Below are positions 34,430 through 45,166 of a stretch of DNA of 64,000 nt, piece after piece. The first letter of the stretch is position 1. Each line of letters opens with the position of its first letter. The notes beneath the pieces are model-generated. The model made no database searches. It was not told the origin of the DNA and was given only the letters and a program-made list of their open reading frames with translations. Origin of the DNA: Sphagnum magellanicum (taxonomy: Eukaryota; Streptophyta; Sphagnopsida; Sphagnales; Sphagnaceae); the NCBI GenBank assembly GCA_021904315.1, contig CM038924.1, positions 16,388,051 through 16,452,050 on the forward strand. The letters are read 5' to 3'. The position numbers and the translations under genes are program-made.

Positions 34430-35945
34430 AGAAATCAAGTACCCCATTTCCATTTTTTTTGGAGTAGGAGTATTGTAGGACTCCTGCCCACCAAGGATGT
34501 TCATTGCTTGATTAAACATGAAAAAAAATTCATGCCATATAAAATTTACCCTTTTTTTTTTCCTGGGTTTTAATGACCCAACGCCCATTGGTGCACCAGT
34601 CACAAATCTCGTTTTAAGGTTCAAAGTGGACAAACTTTTCTCCCGCGGAAATTAAAGAATAGCTCGGAGAAAATGGATAAAACATACTTATTAAATTGAA
34701 AGTCTTTACCATCAAAGAGGTATTTAATATGGATTTGTATGGAACAACTTAAGCTGTATCACAAAATTAATCAAGAATTATTTTTTACAATCTGCTTTAT
34801 TGGACCCTTCAAATGTTTGGTATATACATGTGGACCACCCAAGGATTTTTGTTTGTTTGTTCATGTTTTGTGAATACATTTAATAGGGTATAAATATTTA
34901 ATGCTCTGTAAGGACGTGTTTTGTTTTAGGATCGTAATCATTTGCATTTTTTTAAAGCAAGAGTATTGTATGACTCCCGCCCACCAAGGATGTTCATTGC
35001 TTGATTAAAGGAGAAAAAAAGTTCCCGCCATGTAAAATTTCCCCTTTTTTTTTCCTGGGCTTGAATGACCCAACACCCACCGGTGCACCAACCACAAATC
35101 TCGTTTTAGGGTTCAGGGTTTAAGATTAACTTTTCTCCTGGGGAAATTAAAAAATAGCTTGGAGAAAATGGATAAAATATACTTGTCAAATTGAAAATCT
35201 TTACCATCAAAGAGGTATTTAATATGAATTTGTATGGAACGACTTAAGCCATATCACAAAATAAATCAAGAATTATTTTTTACGGTGACCTGCTAATAGC
35301 TAGGGTTATTTTGCCCAAAGGATCATTATGGCAATGGCGTATGGCATATGTAAAGTATGTGATCGTGTTGAGTCGTGGTTGATTTTAATTAGTAAATATC
35401 TTGGGACATTTTTGGTAAACTGTACTAAAGTTTCACGCTTGCACAAAGTTTCATATATCACAGATCCTTTTAATTTATAAACATTAATTGTAACAAAGCT
35501 TTGTTGGGATGGAGGACGAATTAAAGGTTTATTGAACAATGAGAACAAGAATCAGATTTATTTCCCTCCAAAAACACAAAAGATAAATTGGCCATAAATC
35601 ATACATGTCCATAAATGTTATGTGATGGCTCACGATTTTGAACCCGCCCCCCCCCAAAAACAATTTCCATATGCTTCTCTAACCTCTCCCAATGGCCCTT
35701 GTAAGCCCTCGAGTTCGCGATTTGTTTTTTATAAAATTTTCTATGAAATTGTGTCAATGGTGACTTTTTGATGGGTAGTCAAAAGCCAAATATAATGCCA
35801 ACGAAACTATTTAAACTACACACAAAAACGTAAAATGATTCGAACTATGTTAAGAGAAGTTATACTATAATTGAGTACGTTGAAAAAAAAGGAAAATGAA
35901 GCTAATTAACGAGCCACCGAGTGAGCTTGCATTGAGAGTTTTTTT
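34430..35945 (+). repeat. Dispersed repeat R2, copies 2 (partial) and 3
   Basis: A partial copy (34430-34800) is followed by a fuller copy (34905-35945) that aligns along its length with 28430-29505. Both begin with 'aggagtattgta' and 'ggatgttcattgcttgatt' phrases. No conserved reading frame. Confidence 0.85.
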
Positions 35946-38220
35946 AAAAATTTAGTGGAGTGGTAGGAAGACCCGAATTGGACTAAAAATTTCGACTTTC
36001 TACCGTAAAAAGTAAATAATCTTTTTTAATTACAATGTGTGATATGACATGATACAGAAAAATGACGTGTGATAACACCATGGGGAAAACGTTATACGGG
36101 TCAGTCTATGTAACATGTAAAAATTATAAAATATGTTTCATATATGGTGCACAGGATTTTTGTACAGGCCACATTAAATACTTAAAATTACGTTCAACAT
36201 TTTCCCAAGCGTATTCAAAGAGGTGGCACCCATATTGCAATGAATACATAATCGTATCAAATCTAACACAAAGTAATCTACCTTTTTACAAAATTAGATT
36301 CCATTTATCCAAATAAATAACATATATGTGCATGGACAATAATAAAAAGGTTGTGCAACATCATGCAAAAGCCAAAGTACACTTCATTGAATCATGGATC
36401 AATTTCCTCAAACATAATGAAATTGGAACATGACATGTGACAAACAAAGGGGGGGGGCGGGGGTTAGACATTCATTTTTTCTCAATTTTCTTATGTGTGC
36501 AAGAGGAATATGTCATATAAAATCCCACGATTTGGAAAACCAAAAGTTGTTTTGTATGTGTAATATAGAGGTGTATAACACCAAGATCTTGTTCCTCGGG
36601 TGAACAACACAACATATATCTCCATGTAAAATTCACCGATCCATTTTGGAATCTTTTACACATGGTTAGCCCAACATCCAAACCGTGAATGTTTGAATTG
36701 TCATTTTTTGCATATGTTATGTTGGGAGGGGGCACTGCATCACAAACATCGCATTTTCAACTTTGCACGCAAGATTTGTTGGGATGGAGGATGAATTAAT
36801 GTTTATTAAATGACGGGAACAAAAATATCATCTGTTTCCCACCAAATATACAAAAGATAAATTGGCCATGAATCAAACATGTCCGCAAATGTTATGTGAT
36901 TGCATATTTGATGGATCCTCTTATTACAACACTTTCCCTGAACCTTTAAAAATAATGTTCACGGGGCCGCCACATTCGCCCCCCCCGCCCCTAAATTTCC
37001 CTACCTCGCCGAATGGCCCTTGTAAGCCCTTTACTTCAATGTTTATTTTAAAAACGGTTCTACAAAATTACTTCAATGGCGACATTTTGACGAGTGGTCA
37101 AAAGCCAAATATAATGCAAACACAACTATTTAGACTATGTACAAAAAACACAAAACGATGCAAACCACGTTGCTATAATTGAGTAGAGTGAAAGAGAAGG
37201 AAAGCGGAACCACTCAACAAGGCACCGAATGGGCTTGCCTGGAAATTTTTTTGAAAAATTTAGTGGAGTGGTAGGATAAAGGGACTTCAAGCCCAAATTT
37301 GCCCACTGTTTGCCATCAAATTTTTTTTGTTTTAATCATAATGTGTGATATGCCCTATTATAAAAAAATGACATGTGGTAGCACCACGGGGAAATGTTAT
37401 ACGGGTCAATTTATGCAACATGCAAAAATTATAAAATATGCTACATATATGGTACACAAGATTTTTGTGCAGCCTGCATTAAATACCTGAAACTATGTTC
37501 AACATTTTCCTAACCGTATTCGAAGAGTTGGCACCCATATTGTAATGAATACCTAATCGCATCAAATCCAACACAAAGTAATTTACCTTTTTACAAAAAT
37601 TGGATTCCATTTATAAAAATAAATAACATATATGCATGGATGGCAATAAAAAGGCTGCGCAACGTGCTACGAAGGCCAAAGTACATTTAACCACGTCATT
37701 TATCAATTCCTTCAAACATGATGAAATTGGAGTAGGGCATAGAATAAATGTACGGGGATGGAGATTTATTTTTTCCAGTTTTCTGGTGTGTGCAGCAGGA
37801 GTTTGTTTTGCAAAATCTCGTGATTTGGAAAACCAGAAGCTGTTGTGCGTGTGTAGCATAGCGCTTCACATCACCGAACTCTTATCCCTAAGGTGAGCGA
37901 CCTAACATGTAGCTCCACGTAAAATTTAGAGATGCATTTTATAATCTTTTATGCAAGGTTGGCCCATCGTTCAAATTACAGACTTTTGAATTGCGAAATC
38001 TTGTGATTTGGAAAACCAAAAGCTATTGTGTTTGTGCAGTATAGCGATGTACATCACCAAACTCTTGTTCTTAAGGTGAGCAACCTAACATATAGCTCCA
38101 TGTAAAATTCAGAGATGCATCTTGAAATCTCTTACGCAAGGTTGGCCTATCATTCAAATTGTGAAGTTTTGAATTGTCATTTTTTGTGTATGTTATGTTG
38201 GCAGGGGGCATTGTAGCACA
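35500..38220 (+). repeat. Tandem duplication of a roughly 1.3-kb unit
   Basis: The unit from about 35500 to 36765 is repeated from about 36770 to 38220. Shared phrases include 'gggatggaggacgaatt', 'tagtggagtggtagg', 'acgggtcagtctatg' and 'gtggcacccatattg'. Its last roughly 190 bp (around 'cgtgatttggaaaacc...gtaaaattcagagatgc') is present three times: about 36520-36720, 37800-37990 and 37995-38180. Short ORFs follow the repeat and look non-coding. Confidence 0.8.
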
Positions 38221-39021
38221 AACATCCTAAGTTCAACTCCACACACATGCCAGCTTGTTTGAGCACAATGAGCGAGTGCAGGTATCAAAACCTCAACTTA
38301 TACCAGCATCTGCATTTCTTTCCCTCCCAAAATTTCATTTGTTGTCGTTGTCATCGTGGCTTTGAAGTGTAGTGAAAAATCATTAGGAATACAAAATTCT
38401 TTTGTGAATCATGCAGCATGTTGCAAATTTCAACTTGTTCTCATAGATACAATTATGAGATCACAACAAAATTTGTATGACTGCCCCTGATATCTTTGCA
38501 GTATTTTTTGATGGTTCAAAGATGTTATTAGTGTTGGCGAAACGAATGTTTGTCTACGCAATACCAAATTAACATAATGTGCAAACATTAGTTCATGATA
38601 TATTGGTTTACATAGCTCCAAACATTTGAAGTGTGTGCATTGGGAGTTTGTTGCATGGATGGAATCTGTGTTGTTTTCATCTTTCAACTCCAGCACACCC
38701 ATGTTTCGCAGGGGCTACGAGGCGAAGGGAGCACGATGGTTAGATCACATCGCAGATTTGACTCCATATATGTGCAAACCTATTCTAGCAATGTGACCAA
38801 GTAACCGCATCTACCAAACGTATTTGTTTTGTTGTATGCATGAATTTGAACATTGTCATTTTGCGTAGATGTTGTGTTGGGGAAAATCGCTCACACCAAA
38901 AATTCAATTTCGTTTGTCTGCAGGGTTAAGGTCGGTTCGACAAAGCCCGAGTTATTGATATATTGACCTTCTATTATCAATTGCAGCTTTGTTGTGTTCA
39001 CAAACACTTATATATTGGCAT
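38221..39021. other. Upstream region of the RecQ-like gene
   Basis: AT-rich sequence with no recognised gene. An acceptor-like 'ctattatcaattgcag' ends at about 38986, just ahead of the open frame, so a 5' UTR intron is possible. GC content rises sharply after about 39000. Confidence 0.35.
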
Positions 39022-40280
39022 ATGGTATTCATGGCTAACTTCGAATGCCCCGAGTGCAACATTTTTTTTCCTGCCTCTCATCAACGTGATGGACATCGCC
39101 GATTGGTGCATCAATCCACTTGTAAGGTTCGCACTGCCACTGGTCGAATTACTGTCCACCGATCCATTGAAGGCAAATTTCCTTGCCCCGTTGATTGCTG
39201 CACAAGGGCATTTGAACGCAGCGATAAGCTCCAATGCCATTTCAAAGTGCAACATGTGGAACAAAATAATTCAGCCCTCAATGAGCTCCATGACGACAAT
39301 GTGCAAAAGGCGATGTCGATGGGCATGTTAATTCAGCCACCCGTCGAACAAACACCGGAGTTGCTCCGTGATGTTGGCCTTGTTGTTCTCAACATCGTGG
39401 ATGGCATTCGTCTACTGTTGTGCAAGGTTTGTGATGTATGTTTGGAGCCGAAGCCTTGCCAAGTGCATAACCACCTATTGGGGCACGACAATCATAGAGC
39501 TCCCAAACGGCATCGCAACGGTGGCCAACATCGTGTGATTACGATCCCACCTCTCACAGATTTTGCACCGTTGTTTGATGAGATTGAATTCACCCAATTG
39601 CAAGACCCTCGCCTTGAAAGGTATACCACATCTCCACCGCAGGAGCTTTTACCTGTGGTCCCAGGTATCATGGTCATCAATGGATATAGATGCAAGGCGG
39701 ATGGATGTGCGTATTATTCCGCTTCCAAGAGGACCATCGCCAATCATCGCCTGGCCAACCATTTTTTCTTACCAGCTAATGCTAGTTGCCAACCGTGCCA
39801 AGTGCAGCGCCTTTTTAGAAAGGTCGGGCACACCGCCTATTTTGGTGTCGACCACCAAAATATGGAGCTTGTGGGTGACCCGATGGGGCTCCAACTTAAG
39901 GAGCAAGTGTGTGCTTCGTTAGAGGCCCACGAATGTTCGGTATTGAATGTGGCACCAAATCCATCCATTCGTGAGTTGAGTCCATGGCTCAGGGTGTCTC
40001 GTTGGCACGAACTAGCTGTCAACCACATCATTCCAGCGGGTACGCCATTGGACCATATCAAGCAAGCAAGCGTGTTCCTGACCCCGATGAATGGGGAATT
40101 CAATTTGGATTGCCTGCCCTCGATGGTCCGAGCATATTTGGAGAACGCACAGACCATGATTGGTCGTGTGCCATATCATCTTAGGCGGCTGGTAGTTTCT
40201 GTCGAAGATTCCTCCGTGGCCACGGTGGGGCTCAACCAGCTTTGGGTGCCATCCACAGTGAGCAAATATTGTACGCTGAT
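39022..40280 (+). CDS. N-terminal block: C2H2 fingers and OrsD-like domain
   Basis: The start is ATG 39022 or 39031 (MANFECPECNIFF). Zinc-finger signatures: FECPECNIFFPAS...H...H at the N terminus, FPCPVDCCTRAFERSD...H...H about 45 residues later, and a CKVCDVCLEPKPCQVHNH segment. The OrsD-like hallmark follows at about residues 215-275: PGIMVINGYRCKADGCAYYS, then H..H, then a CQPCQVQRLF motif and a Tyr-Phe-V element. A PWL-x-x-S-x-W motif (SPWLRVSRWHE) comes next, typical of this family before the recombinase part. The frame runs to the LTR insertion point. Such proteins are thought to bind nucleic acid through the fingers; the function of the OrsD part is unknown. Confidence 0.65.
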
Positions 40281-41111
40281 TGTCGCAACCCCACTTTGGC
40301 CAAGTGTGGGGGTGAAGCCCAACACTTGGAAAAGTGGGAGGTTGGGAGTCTTCCGGGACTCCCGAATGTTCAGAGCTCGACAGCAAGGGGCAAAACACCT
40401 CGCATTGGGGTGTTCTTGGTGTCATTGGAAAGGTCTTGAAACGTAGATATCGAAAATGCCCTCGCATTGGCAATTCGAACATCTGCAGCCCAAGTTATGG
40501 GCAAAAGAAGGGCCGGGAGTCAAATTGGCAGTTTGACTCCCGACCACTAAAAGTCGGGAATCGACCTCTTCCCGACGTCCGATTTGAGCGTGAGACATGG
40601 CGTTGGAAAGATCTCGACGAGCGCTACAACTTTTCTTCAGACCTCGTCGCGATCGGAGGTCAGGGCGAGAAGATATGACCTCCCAAAGTCCCGGGACTCC
40701 AACCGGGACGATTTCGGGACAATTTCGGGACTCCAACTTGGGAGTCCCGGGAATTTGTGCCATTTGGATGTAGCCTCGGTGGCGAGCTGCAGAGAATACT
40801 ATATGGGGGAAGGTGGTGGCTTCCCCCGAGTCCGGGCCGTGGTGAGTCTTGTGTGTCCAAGTGCCCGTGGCAAGTCCGAACACCAAAGGGTGTCCCGAAT
40901 GCTAAACTAACCTCGTGGGGTTGGTTTTTGGATGCAGAATCACACAAGCTAAGCTAGTCCCTCTTCCTAGTCTAATCCCGGGGCTCCCAACTCGACCCTC
41001 TACCCCTTTCTAGAGTTGGAAGCCGGGAGCGTGCTACCAAGTTCAACTTTCCGCAACTTGACTTTGTGAAACCCTCCAGTGTGTTTCACCCTGTGACTTG
41101 GGAGCGCGTCA
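40281..41111 (+). mobile_element. Solo LTR (Ty3/gypsy family of this window) inside the RecQ-like gene
   Basis: Begins TGTCGCAACCC and ends GGAGCGCGTCA, matching the LTR ends at 51507-52525 and 62777-63807. It carries the family's repeated 'gactcccgaccactaaaagt' and 'agaatactatatgggggaag' (TATA-like) segments. A 5-bp target duplication, CTGAT, flanks it (40276-40280 and 41112-41116). No internal region is present, so it is a solo LTR left by recombination between two LTRs. It is somewhat diverged from the other copies. Confidence 0.9.
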
Positions 41112-41114
41112 CTG

Positions 41115-41966
41115 ATGACCAAGCTTCTCATTGCGATGGTCCGATCCAGAGATAGCAGCCCGACGGATGATAAGCCATTCGTCAATGTTCTTGGCCAATT
41201 GCATTCGGATCTCGCAAATGCACTCGACCGTCTCATTTCTTATATCCGAGGTCGGCAAGATGCAGACATGGACAATGAAGATGTCATTCACATCCACACG
41301 GTGTTGCTGCACATTTGTCGACCGCCGATGTGTCCGATCGTTCCGCATGGGCTACAAACCGGTTGTCCAATAATGAGGTTCCTGATTATGAACAGCCTAA
41401 AGTCGAACCCTTCATCAACCAGCGTTGCCTTTGAACATGTTCGACATGTGACAGGTCCCATAGCCATTCTTGAGTATTGGTGGAGATGCACGATCCTCAT
41501 GCAGCTTGTGCGTCCAATGTGGCAGCTTGATCACCCCACCATCCCTTGGTGCGAGGCTGAGGAGTGGCTCGCCTGCATTCGTGATAACGCCAAGGACACA
41601 CCATTCAACAGATTGCGAGAGACCATGCGCCTTGCTTGCACGGTGTTGGGCGACGGCCCGGACGTCCCTAGACTAGTTCGAATCGGTCCTTTGGCCTGCA
41701 CGATCGATGGTCAAGCTGTGACAATCGACACATTACGAAACCTGGTTGGCAAGCTGTTCGGCGAGGCAAATAAAGTCATGAGCAACCAATTACTACTGGG
41801 ACTCCAGACGACCTGGATCGGTCGGGTGATAGCGGAAGGCAACATCGTCGACAAGGTGAATGAAGATGAAATTGGATATTCTTTCTTGTCGGATGCCCGT
41901 AACGAATTTCATCGTCATGGACAGGATCTGGCCATCCATTCTATTGGTCCTTTGGCACCATTATGA
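41115..41966 (+). CDS. Middle block: recombinase N-terminal-like region
   Basis: An open frame of 283 codons continuing the gene after the solo LTR. Wording such as CPIMRFLIM, VTGPIAILEYWWRCTILMQL and LLGLQTTWIG matches the stretch between the OrsD-like and recombinase parts in fungal relatives as I know them. It ends at a TGA that overlaps the next block by four bases (ATGA-type overlap). Here the frame changes, and the next block resumes with a motif that normally follows the first recombinase Arg by some tens of residues. I infer a small deletion with a frameshift, rather than a true operon-like overlap. Confidence 0.5.
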   Translation: MTKLLIAMVRSRDSSPTDDKPFVNVLGQLHSDLANALDRLISYIRGRQDADMDNEDVIHIHTVLLHICRPPMCPIVPHGLQTGCPIMRFLIMNSLKSNPSSTSVAFEHVRHVTGPIAILEYWWRCTILMQLVRPMWQLDHPTIPWCEAEEWLACIRDNAKDTPFNRLRETMRLACTVLGDGPDVPRLVRIGPLACTIDGQAVTIDTLRNLVGKLFGEANKVMSNQLLLGLQTTWIGRVIAEGNIVDKVNEDEIGYSFLSDARNEFHRHGQDLAIHSIGPLAPL

Positions 41967-44374
41967 CTTTCCAGAGATACCACAAGGGCGCAAATGCAGG
42001 GCTGCCTGTCAAATTGATACCTCGTTTCCTACCTCCAAAACTGAATTTGTTCATTGAATATATGTTGCTTGTGAGGCCGGTGCAGTCGTTCATGGCTGGT
42101 TTGCGTGGAAATATCGACGCTGCCCAACAATACATGAACGTTTGGGCCATTCAACGAGATGCGGCCATGGAGGGCGGACATGTTTCGCGTTTGGTGGCCG
42201 CTGGGTTCCTTGAGCATGCAAATTTTGATCTTGGGATTGCGGATTATCGTCATCTCGTCGCTTACTTCGGCGACGCCATTAAACAAAGTTATTGCACGGA
42301 ATTTCCCATTGACGAAACATCAGGGCACTCTTCCGCCACGGCCGCAAGACATTATGCCAACTGTTCGAACGATCACAGGTTCATGGACAGCCAACAAATG
42401 TACTCATACAAATTGGCCGCCGAAACATGGCATCGCTTGTTACAACTTGATGGGAGCCCCCTCGATCCACCTCCTTCAGGTACTTCGACTGTTGAGATTC
42501 CGATGATTATTGACCGACCCAACACCCAGTGTCCGTTGCAATCTGATTGCGCGTCTCTCCTCGCATCGCTCATGTATTCGGTCCCACAGACTCCCGCTCA
42601 ACCGGCCATCCCGCCTCCACCTCGAGATCAAACACACGAAGTGCGTGCTTTACGAGCTCTTCGTCAATTTGGCCATGAACAATGGACATGCAAGGAACAA
42701 GGCCTGGCTGTGACATTAGTGTTGGAAAATAGACTTGACTTATTGGTGGTCATGCCCACTGGACATGGCAAATCAGCCGCGTTCATGATTCCACCCATGG
42801 TCACTGGTCGCACCATCATCGTGGTGGTACCTCTCAGCATCCTTGTCAGCGGACACGAAGCTGATGCGAGTCGAGCTAGCTTACGATACGCAACCTATGG
42901 CACGGACACGATTACGTTTGATGATCCTCCGTCCATCTTGTTCGTATCAGTGGAACGGGCAGCAACTCCCAGGTTTGTGGAACTCGCACATACATTGAAC
43001 CATTTGCAAAAGCTTCATTGTGTTGTTGTGGATGAAGCGCATTTGCTTTTGTCCGATTTCAGACCGGTCATGAAGCGCCTATTGCCGTTGTGGGCCGTGG
43101 GGTGCCAACTCGTCGCATTGACAGCCTCTTTGTCCCCCTCTCAAGAGACCGACCTTAAGATCGTGATGTCCATGTCACTCATCGTCATCCGGATGTCCAC
43201 AGTGCGCCCGTTGATTGGATATGTCGTCGATGAAGTGGTTGATGTCAACGATGAAATCATTCGACAACTTGTTGAATGGGATTGCGATGTGTCTTCCGAG
43301 ACGGATAGGGCAATCGTATATTGCTTGACACGACAGTCTGTCGAACGTGTGGCATCGATCGCCAATAACGTGGCATGCGTCAGGACCGCCCATCTTCATG
43401 CCCATCTGGATGAAGACGTTAAGAAAGCGCAATTACAATCATGGCTTTCGGGCGAAGCTCGGGTTATGGTGGCCACCGGGGTCATTGGGTGTGGGTACAA
43501 CTACCCCTCGGTCAGGCTGGTCATTCACCGTGGATCTTTTAGGTCTTTTGCTGCTCTGCACCAAGAGTCGGGCCGACTTGCTCGCGACGGTAAACCTGGT
43601 ATTAGCAGAGTGATTTCTAGTGCAAAATCTAGAGCTGAAGCTTTGCACATCGATTCATCGTTCGTCGAACCCAATGCTTGGATCACGGACACGGAGAATT
43701 GTCGACGACACAACCTTCATTTGGCTGTGGATGGTCAATCACAACGGTGCAACCTAATTCCAGCAGCACAATCGTGCGACAATTGTGTACGACAATCGAG
43801 GGCGGTGTCACTAGAACCCCCCCCACCATTGCCGATGCTTAGGGTGCGAGTGACAGTGCTCACCTCCTTCATGAACGAGGATTGTACATCCTTGAAGAAT
43901 TTTCGTCGATTTGCGACTCCTGATGAACCCAATTGTCTCATGTGCAGTGTTTACGGCGATGCTAGAAACTTGTGTCACCCCAGTCAAAATTGTCCGTTGT
44001 TGCTGGATGGTTGTCGATGCTTCAAATGTCTAGGATCGCATCCTAGGTCGGATTGCCCTAATTCCATTCCCCGATCACCTGACAGTTGTCCCAAGTGCCA
44101 CCTTTTGCACAACGGGCAGGCGTTAGGCAATGTCCAGTTGCACGAAGGAAGGTACGGTGTTGATTGCCCGGGTCAAATTCGGGGTGAACGATACCGCATT
44201 CTTCTTTGGGCCATTTGGCGTCGCAACCCGTCAGACATGCACAAGGCCATGCCGGAATTGAAAGACATCACTCGCGATGAAGAATTGGCTCGATGGATGG
44301 CACTAAAGGCCTTGGGACGATCTATCACCAACTTCACACGATTGGTAGATGCGTGCATTCGAATGCTGGAGTAA
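41963..44374 (+). CDS. C-terminal block: recombinase-like core remnant plus RecQ-type DEAH helicase (803 codons)
   Basis: Residues about 1-150 hold the second half of a tyrosine-recombinase-like fold. RYHKG is followed by RFLPPKLNLFIEYMLL, an Arg in DYRHLVAYF, and GHSSATAARHYA with the H and candidate nucleophile Tyr. A superfamily 2 helicase follows: motif I MPTGHGKS (about residue 270), motif II VVDEAH, motif III LTAS, motif V-like VATGVIGCGYNYP and motif VI QESGRLARDGKPG, as in RecQ. The C-terminal part is Cys-rich (CDNC, CLMC...H...C, CFKC, CPKC). RecQ helicases unwind DNA 3'-5' and act in recombination and telomere maintenance; activity here is untested. All visible helicase motifs are intact. 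The stop is at 44372-44374. Confidence 0.75.
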   Translation: MTFQRYHKGANAGLPVKLIPRFLPPKLNLFIEYMLLVRPVQSFMAGLRGNIDAAQQYMNVWAIQRDAAMEGGHVSRLVAAGFLEHANFDLGIADYRHLVAYFGDAIKQSYCTEFPIDETSGHSSATAARHYANCSNDHRFMDSQQMYSYKLAAETWHRLLQLDGSPLDPPPSGTSTVEIPMIIDRPNTQCPLQSDCASLLASLMYSVPQTPAQPAIPPPPRDQTHEVRALRALRQFGHEQWTCKEQGLAVTLVLENRLDLLVVMPTGHGKSAAFMIPPMVTGRTIIVVVPLSILVSGHEADASRASLRYATYGTDTITFDDPPSILFVSVERAATPRFVELAHTLNHLQKLHCVVVDEAHLLLSDFRPVMKRLLPLWAVGCQLVALTASLSPSQETDLKIVMSMSLIVIRMSTVRPLIGYVVDEVVDVNDEIIRQLVEWDCDVSSETDRAIVYCLTRQSVERVASIANNVACVRTAHLHAHLDEDVKKAQLQSWLSGEARVMVATGVIGCGYNYPSVRLVIHRGSFRSFAALHQESGRLARDGKPGISRVISSAKSRAEALHIDSSFVEPNAWITDTENCRRHNLHLAVDGQSQRCNLIPAAQSCDNCVRQSRAVSLEPPPPLPMLRVRVTVLTSFMNEDCTSLKNFRRFATPDEPNCLMCSVYGDARNLCHPSQNCPLLLDGCRCFKCLGSHPRSDCPNSIPRSPDSCPKCHLLHNGQALGNVQLHEGRYGVDCPGQIRGERYRILLWAIWRRNPSDMHKAMPELKDITRDEELARWMALKALGRSITNFTRLVDACIRMLE

Positions 44375-44445
44375 GACAATCATAGAAAAATACAATTCTA
44401 GGATTAAACCCATATGTCCAAGGACTGTCGGCTGTGTTGTATTAC

Positions 44446-45060
44446 TTATGCCTCCTTTCGTTGTGGTTGACATCTTCGTGCAAGTTTTTTAGGGCTGCAA
44501 CAGCAACGAATGGAAGGCGGTGTGCAAGAAAGGCTGGCATCAGAATCACTAGAGCTTGATGAAGTCGCACTACAGTAAGGGTCACTAACGACTTCATCCT
44601 CCTCCGCATAGACTTGTACGTGTCGCTCAAAGCTATATTGTGCTTGTTTCCTTGGTATTTTACCCCTCCCTAGCTCCGTTTTCATCTCCTGCTCTGCTGT
44701 ATTCCATAGCAGCTCCTCCCACTCCTTACTAGTTTTGGTTCTAGGGCTTGCATCCGCTAGTACCCCTTTTGTGGGTATACTTCCAAGTCTACTGCAGGTT
44801 GTAGATTGTTTGGATTCAGTTTTCTGAACTAACATTTTTCTTTGCTCCATCCACTCTCTGTCAATTCCTCTTTCGCGGTGCATTGCCTTACACACATTGT
44901 GAAGATTGTTTCGGAGGTGTGAAGATTGCCGTCGCATATTGTAAAGCTCCGTGTACGATTTGTACAGGTTCGGGTTTTGTTGGAATCTGAAGACCGTGTG
45001 TCTTGCTGTTTTCGACCAATGTTCCCCCCTGGGGTAATAATAGAACAAATGGTCGAGCAT
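44446..45060 (-). CDS. Hypothetical ORF convergent with the helicase gene (204 codons)
   Basis: A minus-strand frame whose stop lies 71 bp from the end of the RecQ-like gene. The product begins MLDHLFYYYPRGEHWSKT, is rich in Arg, Gln and Glu, has a Ser/Asp-rich tract (SSSSSDSDAS) and ends with a Cys-rich basic tail (RCCCSPKKLARRCQ). I do not recognise the family. An overlapping frame upstream (45166-44888, IGHHSSVKLLHARPFVLLLP) also looks coding-like, so the gene may have an upstream exon or one frame break near 45050. GC content resembles that of the helicase gene, so it may belong to the same transferred segment. It could be a second ORF of a mobile element or an unrelated gene. Confidence 0.4.
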   Translation of the reverse strand: MLDHLFYYYPRGEHWSKTARHTVFRFQQNPNLYKSYTELYNMRRQSSHLRNNLHNVCKAMHRERGIDREWMEQRKMLVQKTESKQSTTCSRLGSIPTKGVLADASPRTKTSKEWEELLWNTAEQEMKTELGRGKIPRKQAQYSFERHVQVYAEEDEVVSDPYCSATSSSSSDSDASLSCTPPSIRCCCSPKKLARRCQPQRKEA

Positions 45061-45166
45061 GAAGGAGCTTCACCGAACTATGGTGTCCAATGCGGTGCGG
45101 AGAGTATTGAAGCTCAGTCATGTCTATGTTCGTGTTGTGTGGTTTCTTGGAATGGGGGACGTCCAC

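Larger units (their letters stand above)
39022..44374 (+). pseudogene. C2H2/OrsD-like - tyrosine recombinase-like - RecQ helicase gene, interrupted
   Basis: One gene spans three open blocks: 39022-40280, 41115-41966 and 41963-44374. Its order is paired N-terminal C2H2 fingers, an OrsD-like (DUF3505) region, a recombinase-like segment, a RecQ/DEAH helicase and Cys-rich C-terminal modules. Fungal RecQ-like proteins, including telomere-linked helicases, have similar order. A solo LTR (40281-41111) splits block 1 from block 2; across the CTGAT duplication the reading frame would continue. Between blocks 2 and 3 the frame changes, and a segment expected from the family seems missing. GC content is clearly above the flanks and no introns are evident, suggesting a foreign or mobile origin. 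The C-terminal helicase part alone remains a long open frame, so a partial product cannot be excluded. Confidence 0.7.

Noticed and set aside
41950-41970. ATGA stop-start overlap as bacterial-style translational coupling
   Set aside because: The domains on both sides are halves of one protein fold in relatives; a frame break with deletion explains it better.
39111-43941. Many ORFs on the minus strand and other frames across the helicase gene
   Set aside because: They are antisense or out-of-frame shadows of the GC-rich coding sequence; none shows motifs.
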